Of a stretch of DNA of 7,570 nt, positions 1 through 4,038 are shown piece by piece. The notes under the pieces are model-generated. The model saw nothing but the letters and a program-made list of their open reading frames with translations, did no database searches and was not told the origin of the DNA. The position numbers were made by a program, and so were the translations under genes. Positions within the stretch are counted from its first letter, which is position 1, and each line of letters begins with the position of its first letter. Source of the stretch: Methanospirillum sp. (GTDB lineage Archaea > Halobacteriota > Methanomicrobia > Methanomicrobiales > Methanospirillaceae); NCBI GenBank assembly GCA_028679485.1, contig JAJRBL010000037.1, forward strand, positions 1 to 7,570, in the 5' to 3' direction.

Positions 1-32
1 GAAGAATGCCTCCCGGCTTTCTTCTCTAGCTC

Positions 33-53
33 CTACTGCCGTTACGGCAGTAG
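33..53. repeat. Perfect 9-bp palindrome near left edge
   Basis: CTACTGCCG (33-41) and CGGCAGTAG (45-53) are exact reverse complements around a 3-base TTA loop. It could be an RNA hairpin in the 3' untranslated region of a gene to the left, the subterminal hairpin of a transposon end, or a protein-binding site. No gene can be tied to it because the window begins only 32 bases upstream. Confidence 0.8.
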
Positions 54-81
54 TCGCTCATCCAAAAGGCAACAATTAGAC

Positions 82-89
82 TTTTTTTT
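82..89 (+). terminator. T8 tract, possible archaeal terminator of an upstream transcript
   Basis: Eight consecutive T residues lie 28 bases after the 33-53 palindrome. Archaeal transcription commonly ends at T-rich tracts without needing a hairpin, so this could end a + strand transcript entering from the left. The upstream gene is not visible, so this remains a candidate. The same bases read on the - strand are only an A-tract. Confidence 0.35.
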
Positions 90-252
90 GAGGCTGAAAT
101 GACCTTCAGAGGCACAAAATAACGTCAATAATGCCTTCGTTCCAAAACAGTACTCTGTAATTCGCCAAAAACCGCGAGTATCCGGAAACCGGTTTTTCAA
201 AATGGGCTCCGATTGGCAAACGGGGAGTTTTACGAGGAGATTGCTTTCTGAA

Positions 253-301
253 GGAAAGTAAGTGCCGGAGAAGACGAAGTCTTCGACTGCACTTATTTTC
301 C
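253..301 (+). repeat. Long two-part hairpin (13-bp stem, 4x4 internal loop, 6-bp stem)
   Basis: GGAAAGTAAGTGC (253-265) pairs with GCACTTATTTTCC (289-301) over 13 positions. Twelve are Watson-Crick pairs and one is a G-U wobble (258/296). After a 4x4 internal loop, GAAGAC (270-275) pairs exactly with GTCTTC (279-284) around a GAA triloop. This is the strongest local structure in the window and lies well away from any coding region. The wobble is only possible in RNA made from the + strand. Confidence 0.75.
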
Positions 302-464
302 AGAGGGAGTGTAAGTCTCCCCACCTCCAACAGGGGGAAGTTATGGATAATTCCGGCGGGGACGGCGAAACCTGGACTGTACCGGGAAAGATTGAGAAGA
401 TGCGGTAAAGAAACAGATGGGACTCGTCCGGAACATGCGGGATTACCTGTAGACAGGTCTTTTG

Positions 465-496
465 GAGATCTCCGTTTCACCGACAGGGAAGATCTC
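465..496. repeat. Inverted repeat just upstream of the TATA box
   Basis: GAGATCTCC (465-473) pairs with GG (487-488) and AGATCTC (490-496), giving nine pairs with a single bulged A at 489 and a 13-base loop. The right arm ends 4 bases before the TATA box at 500-507. It could be the 3' closing stem of the hairpin-rich stretch or an operator for the lipoprotein gene; the sequence does not decide between them. Confidence 0.55.
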
Positions 497-499
497 AGA

Positions 500-507
500 T
501 ATAAAAT
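500..507 (+). promoter_or_regulatory. TATA box for the lipoprotein gene
   Basis: TATAAAAT is a near-ideal archaeal TATA element in an AT-rich patch. With the usual spacing of about 25 bases, transcription would begin near 527-532, leaving a leader of roughly 30-35 nt before the ATG at 563. No Shine-Dalgarno-like sequence occurs in that leader. Confidence 0.6.
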
Positions 508-554
508 TCACTAAACATTTCGATACGCTTTTGTAGATAATCACACTATTTTTA

Positions 555-576
555 ATACGAAAATGAAAATTCGTAT
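555..576. repeat. 7-bp inverted repeat enclosing the lipoprotein start codon
   Basis: ATACGAA (555-561) and TTCGTAT (570-576) are exact reverse complements separated by 8 bases (AATGAAAA) that contain the ATG at 563-565. In RNA this puts the start codon in a hairpin loop. In DNA it is a 22-bp two-fold symmetric site that a dimeric regulator could bind about 30 bases after the predicted transcription start. Confidence 0.6.
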
Positions 577-1381
577 CAAATTGATCTGTATCCATATCGG
601 AATACTGTTTTTAATACTCATCTGTGTATCATCGGCGGGCTGCATCAAACAGGTCCAGGGACATCTTGGCCAATCCGGCAATTCCACAGAATCTGACAAC
701 GAGCATGCGCCTGTTACAGTACAGGTATTGGAATCGGACAACCCTGCAGGCCCCGTAAAGGAGGCGGACACCCAGGTAACAACGACAACTCAGCTCCCGA
801 GTTCTGCGAGTACTATTGATCCGATCTATCCCGCTGAACACTTTCGGACCATCAGGAATCTGACTGAAAAAAATGGTGAGAACGTGACGCTCCCGACACA
901 AAATGCATGGAGTTCACGAACACCCCTGTATACCCTGCACTACTCTCCCAGATACGATGCCAGCGCAATACTGGTGAATGTGACCCATGGTCCGCTGGTT
1001 ATCATCTTCAAGGCGACACCGAAAATAAATGATCCGCGTGTTTCATTTGCTGATGTAACGGTCAGGGAACTTCCGGGAAAAGGAATTGTGGCGGAAGAGC
1101 GGATTGATCATTACCCCTCCGGTTCGAGTAGTGGGGATGAATCTGATAGTGGCAAGAGTTCCAGTGGTGCTGAAAGCAGCAAAGGGCCTCTTGATTTCGG
1201 TGAAAGCAATCAAAAACAAATCGTCATCTACAAGGAAAGCTCGTATCACATCAACGTGTATGGCAACCAGATCGATGTGGACATATCAGTCTATACCGGG
1301 GATTCTGGTGTAATGACTTCCGGCAATATACAAGAAACAATATCTTCCGGAGCAGCTCCCGAAGAAGGAGAGACATTCTGA
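563..1381 (+). CDS. Secreted lipoprotein of unknown function
   Basis: This is a 272-residue protein with a basic start (MKIRIK), a hydrophobic stretch (about 7-22) and a lipobox SSAGC with the lipid-accepting Cys at 27. It is therefore expected to be anchored on the outer face of the cytoplasmic membrane. Residues about 30-90 are Ser/Thr/Pro-rich and linker-like. Residues about 90-182 and 208-250 alternate in a way typical of beta strands and may form one sandwich domain. Between them is a Ser/Gly/Asp/Glu-rich low-complexity insert (186-207). N-glycosylation sequons occur at N40, N99, N107 and N139. I do not recognise a family. The start has a good TATA box at 500-507 but no ribosome binding site, and an inverted repeat surrounds the ATG. 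The gene stands alone and converges on the binding-protein gene. Coding status is well supported by the intact lipoprotein signal; function is unknown. Confidence 0.85.
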   Translation: MKIRIKLICIHIGILFLILICVSSAGCIKQVQGHLGQSGNSTESDNEHAPVTVQVLESDNPAGPVKEADTQVTTTTQLPSSASTIDPIYPAEHFRTIRNLTEKNGENVTLPTQNAWSSRTPLYTLHYSPRYDASAILVNVTHGPLVIIFKATPKINDPRVSFADVTVRELPGKGIVAEERIDHYPSGSSSGDESDSGKSSSGAESSKGPLDFGESNQKQIVIYKESSYHINVYGNQIDVDISVYTGDSGVMTSGNIQETISSGAAPEEGETF

Positions 1382-1406
1382 AAATCCCACGTGAGAAAAA
1401 GAGTGA

Positions 1407-1452
1407 TTTTTTATTCTTTTATCCTAGGATTGAAAAGGATCGTTATTTTTTT
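1407..1452 (+). terminator. T-rich terminator region between convergent genes
   Basis: The 94-bp gap between the two converging stop codons holds T6 at 1407-1412, T4 at 1417-1420, a weak hairpin (ATCCT 1421-1425 with AGGAT 1436-1440) and T7 at 1446-1452. This fits termination of the + strand lipoprotein transcript. For the opposite gene the only T-tract is the complement of A5 at 1396-1400, which is weak. Confidence 0.5.
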
Positions 1453-1475
1453 CCAAGATCTGGTTCAAAAGATTG

Positions 1476-2522
1476 CTAGAGATATTTTCCATGAACAAAT
1501 TCCTGACTATATTCATCAAGGATATATACTGGATCAATGTCATCGAATTTATCAGGATAGATCGCTTTTGCAGCATATACCAATCCAATCACTGCGCGGG
1601 GACTGGAGCCCAGGTTCCCATCCAATACGTAAACACGATGATTTTTTACAGCAGATATTGTCGAATATCCAGCCCTGTTCATAATCCTCACCCTGACAGA
1701 ACTCAGGTTTTCTCCTTTTGCAGGGTCTGTTGCAAATTTGATTATCACATCCGGGTTTTGCGCAATTACCCATTCCGGACTGACTGTTGCCCAGTCCGAG
1801 GTATGATTTCCATAAATATTCCGTACATGTAATGCTTCGAGATACTGCCCACCTGCACTTCGCTCTGTCATAACGGAGTAATCTGAATAAGCTTCTGCGT
1901 ACACCCTCAGGGGATATCCTGTTGAATTCTCCGGAAGTCGTGATTCTACAAGAGAGAGATACCTCTTATTAAAATCTATAAAATGGCGTGCTTTATCCTC
2001 ATTCCCGGTCAGTAACCCGAGTGCCGACGTATCGGATAAAAGACTGTTGAGCCGGTAGGCATCGCAGTTCACAACGGTGACATTGGCATTCTGTAGTTTA
2101 TCGAGATTCCTTGGTTTCGATGTTGAGTAGGTGACCATCACATCCGGCTTCAGGGCAAGAATGGTTTCCACGTCGGGAAATAACCAGTCCCCAATGCTCG
2201 TTGCATGAGGAAATTTTTCCTGTAAATAGGGTTTATTCATTGCCAGATCCGTGACACCCACAATTTTGTCGTCAGCACCTATGGCATTGAGAAGTTCTGT
2301 TGCATCATCATTCTGGCTGATTATCCGGTTTACAGCACGATCAAAGTGATAGACATCTCCTGTTGAATCTGTGATATTAATAGAGGAAAGTGTTGCAGGG
2401 GACCTCTCCGAAACCTGTTGAATTCCGGAGGTCTCAGTTCCAAGGCACCCGGCTGCCATTGTCAGAAGGAGGCAGATCATGGAAATAAAAAAAAATAGCC
2501 GGCATTGATTGAAAAAAAACAT
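1476..2522 (-). CDS. ABC-type iron/cobalamin-complex substrate-binding lipoprotein
   Basis: This is a 348-residue extracytoplasmic solute-binding protein of the Peripla_BP_2 (FecB/BtuF/FepB) type. A hydrophobic leader (about 9-23) ends in the lipobox MAAGC with Cys 26, so it is membrane-anchored by lipid. The N-lobe shows the family's order: a DSTGDVYHFDRAVNRIIS strand segment (52-69), DDATELLNAIGADDKIVGVTD (72-92) and PDVETILALKPDVMVTY (116-132). The C-lobe carries SPEWVIAQNPDVIIKF (248-263) and AVKNHRVYVLDG (281-292). Known members deliver ferric chelates, haem or cobalamin to a BtuCD/FepDG-type importer. No permease or ATPase is next to it, so the ligand cannot be assigned. The ATG is supported by GGAG at 2531-2534, 8 nt upstream. 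It lies 44 bp behind the pilin stop codon on the same strand, with its own TATA-like element; read-through from the pilins is also possible. Confidence 0.9.
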   Translation of the reverse strand: MFFFNQCRLFFFISMICLLLTMAAGCLGTETSGIQQVSERSPATLSSINITDSTGDVYHFDRAVNRIISQNDDATELLNAIGADDKIVGVTDLAMNKPYLQEKFPHATSIGDWLFPDVETILALKPDVMVTYSTSKPRNLDKLQNANVTVVNCDAYRLNSLLSDTSALGLLTGNEDKARHFIDFNKRYLSLVESRLPENSTGYPLRVYAEAYSDYSVMTERSAGGQYLEALHVRNIYGNHTSDWATVSPEWVIAQNPDVIIKFATDPAKGENLSSVRVRIMNRAGYSTISAVKNHRVYVLDGNLGSSPRAVIGLVYAAKAIYPDKFDDIDPVYILDEYSQEFVHGKYL

Positions 2523-2530
2523 TTCAGTGT

Positions 2531-2566
2531 CTCCGGGATTTTTTTGAGGGAAAAAGGATATTATAT
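2531..2566 (-). promoter_or_regulatory. TATA-like element and ribosome binding site of the binding-protein gene
   Basis: Read on the - strand, 2566-2558 gives ATATAATAT, a TATA-like box inside an odd palindrome (GATAT, T, ATATC at 2557-2567) that touches the pilin stop codon. About 25 bases further on, a start near 2536 would leave a leader of about 14 nt containing GGAG (2534-2531), 8 nt from the ATG. There is no strong T-tract on this strand before it (only T5, complement of 2551-2555), so pilin transcripts may also read through. Confidence 0.5.
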
Positions 2567-3103
2567 CTAGTTAACTATCGGAATTTCCGTCTTGGCAAAT
2601 GTGCGTTTCCCCTGTTGATCGGTCATCTCCACGATGAGAGTCTTGCCAATATTCGAACTCTGGTTCCAGTACGAAGAGGTATACGATACATCAGGTTGAA
2701 GGAATGGGCCGGTATGATATGGCGGTTTAATGTACGCGATGTCCCCGGCAACAAAGGCGGAAACTCCTGCTGATCCTGTGGTCTTCATCCATGCTGTTCC
2801 TGCTGCATTTGTAATCGTTGATCGGTTCACTACTTCCGTCGTCCAGTACGTTCCGATATTGCTGCTTCCACGGATAGTTAGTCTGACATCTTTTATAGCA
2901 ATAGGATCTCCACCGATATGTTCGATTGTTATCCCGTCCGTAATACTGTACGTTCCCCGTATTGTAGCCTGAGGTGATTTCTCGTTTGCGGAACCCATAC
3001 CTCCGGCAAATGCTGATACAACTGCAGCAATCAGGATGGTGACCACCAGCATCAGCATCACTCCCACAACAGGAGATACTGCATGATCGTTTACTGCTCT
3101 CAT
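2567..3103 (-). CDS. Archaeal type IV pilin, second subunit of the pair
   Basis: This is a 178-residue prepilin. A short leader (MRAVNDHA) precedes VSPVVGVMLMLVVT and a hydrophobic helix (about 9-32) typical of the archaeal Pilin_N (DUF1628) family. The prepilin peptidase would be expected to cut near A8/V9, and the helix then packs into the pilus core. The C-terminal domain looks beta-rich and has sequons at N93 and N147, consistent with glycosylation. DPIAIKDVRLT (66-76) and the final GKRTFAKTEI stretch match corresponding positions in the neighbouring pilin, so the two are diverged paralogues. The start follows the neighbour's stop by two bases, with GGAGGG (3115-3110) lying inside the upstream gene's last codons, which implies translational coupling. 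The two pilins probably form one operon, as major/minor or hetero-subunits; which one is major cannot be told. Confidence 0.9.
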   Translation of the reverse strand: MRAVNDHAVSPVVGVMLMLVVTILIAAVVSAFAGGMGSANEKSPQATIRGTYSITDGITIEHIGGDPIAIKDVRLTIRGSSNIGTYWTTEVVNRSTITNAAGTAWMKTTGSAGVSAFVAGDIAYIKPPYHTGPFLQPDVSYTSSYWNQSSNIGKTLIVEMTDQQGKRTFAKTEIPIVN

Positions 3104-3105
3104 TG

Positions 3106-3849
3106 TTATCCCTCCACGATAATATCCTTGTCAAAGATCAGTTTCCCCGAAGGAATGTGCATTATACTCAGATGGACAGTATCTCCGCTTCTCAGCAGCA
3201 GCCACTTCTTTCCCAGAACTGCCTGAATCGGGTCAACATCAGTATCAATGGTATAATAGCCCGCTTTTGTCGTATACTGGAAGCGCGTGTCAGGAGTCAC
3301 ACCATAATTGACCGGTGTAACTCGCATAAAATTACCGGCAACAAGTGTGTAGTTACCGAACATCTGATCCGGGTAGTAGTTCTGGTTCGGGCCTTTGGAT
3401 GAGATGGTAGTTGACTGATTTACGCCAGCCCCATACCCGAGAGGGGATTGAAAGAGAATTCCCTCAACGGGGTATCCTGATGCTCCGGAATAGTAATGTG
3501 TATTCGAAATACTGCCAGCAGTCGTGTTTGGCCCGGTAACAATGATTTGGGTGGTATTACCTGGATCTAACGCAGCTTTCCACGTAAACGTCATCCTTAT
3601 GTCCTTTGTAGGGATCGGGTCGCTGACCGAATTCGTTTTGAATTCAAAAAAGCTTGCCCCGCCCCAGTAGCCGTCATTACTGATTCTTGCCGTTGCATCT
3701 AAAGTAGGGGCTTTTTTCTGACCTGCGGCCAACCCCCCCGAATACGCGCTCACAACCGCTGCGATAATAATCGTAACCACCAGCATCAACATAACGCCGA
3801 CGACCGGAGAGACGCCATCGTCTCTGGACTTTTCGTAAGGACACATCAT
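3106..3849 (-). CDS. Archaeal type IV pilin, first subunit of the pair
   Basis: This is a 247-residue prepilin from the first ATG of an ATG-ATG pair (3849; the second is 3846). The leader MMCPYEKSRDDG is charged and short, as expected for class III signal peptides. VSPVVGVMLMLVVT begins the core helix (13-36), with cleavage expected at G12/V13. The large beta-rich head has four N-glycosylation sequons (NTT twice, NQS, NYT). DPIPTKDIRMT (77-87) and the terminal SGKLIFDKDIIV stretch parallel the other pilin. The reading frame stays open upstream to 4173, but that extension crosses the AT-rich promoter region and gives no sensible leader, so I reject it. An ATG at 3891 would add 14 residues and is less likely, though it would lie close to a start from the TATA element at 3922-3928. 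The ATG pair has only a weak GGTG upstream. It is the likely first gene of the leftward operon. Confidence 0.9.
   Translation of the reverse strand: MMCPYEKSRDDGVSPVVGVMLMLVVTIIIAAVVSAYSGGLAAGQKKAPTLDATARISNDGYWGGASFFEFKTNSVSDPIPTKDIRMTFTWKAALDPGNTTQIIVTGPNTTAGSISNTHYYSGASGYPVEGILFQSPLGYGAGVNQSTTISSKGPNQNYYPDQMFGNYTLVAGNFMRVTPVNYGVTPDTRFQYTTKAGYYTIDTDVDPIQAVLGKKWLLLRSGDTVHLSIMHIPSGKLIFDKDIIVEG
3110..3115 (-). promoter_or_regulatory. Strong ribosome binding site overlapping the upstream pilin's 3' end
   Basis: On the - strand GGAGGG ends 6 nt before the ATG at 3103 and overlaps the last sense codons and stop (GAG GGA TAA) of the upstream pilin. Ribosomes finishing the first pilin are thus placed on the start of the second. 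This also fixes the start of the downstream pilin. Confidence 0.75.
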
Positions 3850-3921
3850 AACACCATTGTCAGTTTTACAAGATGCACATACAATATTCATACATCTGTT
3901 ACTTTTCGTAATACTCGATGC

Positions 3922-3928
3922 TATAAAA
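3922..3928 (-). promoter_or_regulatory. TATA box for the leftward pilin operon
   Basis: On the - strand the bases read TTTTATA (3928-3922), the best TATA-like match in that direction. A start about 25 bases on, near 3898, would leave a leader of about 50 nt to the ATG at 3849. On the + strand the same bases read TATAAAA and could equally serve the rightward operon, with a leader of about 90 nt. Confidence 0.45.
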
Positions 3929-3979
3929 CTATTTGTTTTTACGTTTTTTTTACAACAAAAATACAAAAACATAGTTTTT

Positions 3980-3986
3980 TTTAATA
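3980..3986 (+). promoter_or_regulatory. Possible TATA-like element for the rightward ATPase operon
   Basis: TTTAATA follows the second T8 tract. A start near 4008-4012 would give a leader of about 30 nt before the ATG at 4039. It is a weak match; the TATAAAA at 3922-3928 and TATTAAAAATA at 4110-4120 (the latter only if translation starts at 4201) are alternatives. Confidence 0.3.
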
Positions 3987-4004
3987 CTGCGAAAAAATAC
4001 AGTA
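3985..4004. repeat. Short inverted repeat TACTG-N10-CAGTA in the divergent region
   Basis: TACTG (3985-3989) and CAGTA (4000-4004) are exact reverse complements with a 10-base spacer containing A6. Half-site centres are 15 bp apart. The repeat sits where transcription of the ATPase operon would begin, so it is a plausible operator, but arms of five bases can occur by chance. Confidence 0.3.
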
Positions 4005-4038
4005 CTAATACGGATATTTGCCGGGATACCGGGGCATC

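Larger units (their letters stand above)
90..498 (+). other. Gene-free hairpin-rich stretch, candidate structured RNA or decayed element
   Basis: No protein in any frame looks real. The longest open stretch (480 to 106, - strand) is rich in R, S, P and L, has no recognisable motif and no convincing ribosome binding site. The + strand folds instead into a series of local stems: 94-98/105-109, 253-265/289-301 with an inner 270-275/279-284, 305-309/317-321, 324-328/333-337, 336-343/348-354 with one bulge, 371-375/382-386, 445-449/454-458 and 465-473/487-496 with one bulge. Three of these (253-301, 324-337, 371-386) keep full pairing through a G-U wobble that would be an A-C mismatch on the opposite strand, which favours a + strand RNA. 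I see no clear TATA box before it and do not recognise RNase P RNA, SRP RNA, a tRNA or the domain V of a group II intron. It may be a transposon- or intron-derived remnant. Confidence 0.3.
3850..4038. promoter_or_regulatory. Divergent control region between pilins and assembly genes
   Basis: This is 189 bp of very AT-rich DNA between the pilin operon and the ATPase operon. It contains a series of A/T tracts: T5 3936-3940, T8 3944-3951, A5 3957-3961, A5 3965-3969, T8 3975-3982 and A6 3992-3997. The centres of the first five average about 10 bp apart, as in intrinsically bent DNA. Two GTTTTTTTTA copies (from 3943 and from 3974) are 31 bp apart. TATA-like elements exist for both directions. Its position means subunit and machinery expression are probably controlled together. 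Confidence 0.65.

Noticed and set aside
106..480. 124-residue open frame on the - strand in the left flank
   Set aside because: Composition is dominated by Arg, Ser, Pro and Leu, there is no motif, membrane segment or convincing ribosome binding site, and it overlaps strong RNA-like stems.
109..480. Interrupted + strand frame suggesting a decayed gene
   Set aside because: It has in-frame stops after about 50, 110 and 140 codons and no stretch I can match to a family; a pseudogene cannot be supported, though a database search could reopen it.
1391..1832. Small + strand frames over the end of the binding-protein gene
   Set aside because: They are antisense to a well-recognised gene and have no protein-like features.
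1919..2425. Repeated CTGTTGAATTC/CTGTTGAATC-like strings in the binding-protein gene
   Set aside because: Three imperfect copies at irregular spacing inside coding sequence, encoding different residues; most likely coincidence.
549..3987. TTTTTAATAC at 549-558, 608-617 and 3978-3987 as a shared promoter motif
   Set aside because: One copy is within coding sequence and one is only 4 nt from a start codon, so a common promoter role is unlikely; the motif is simple and AT-rich.
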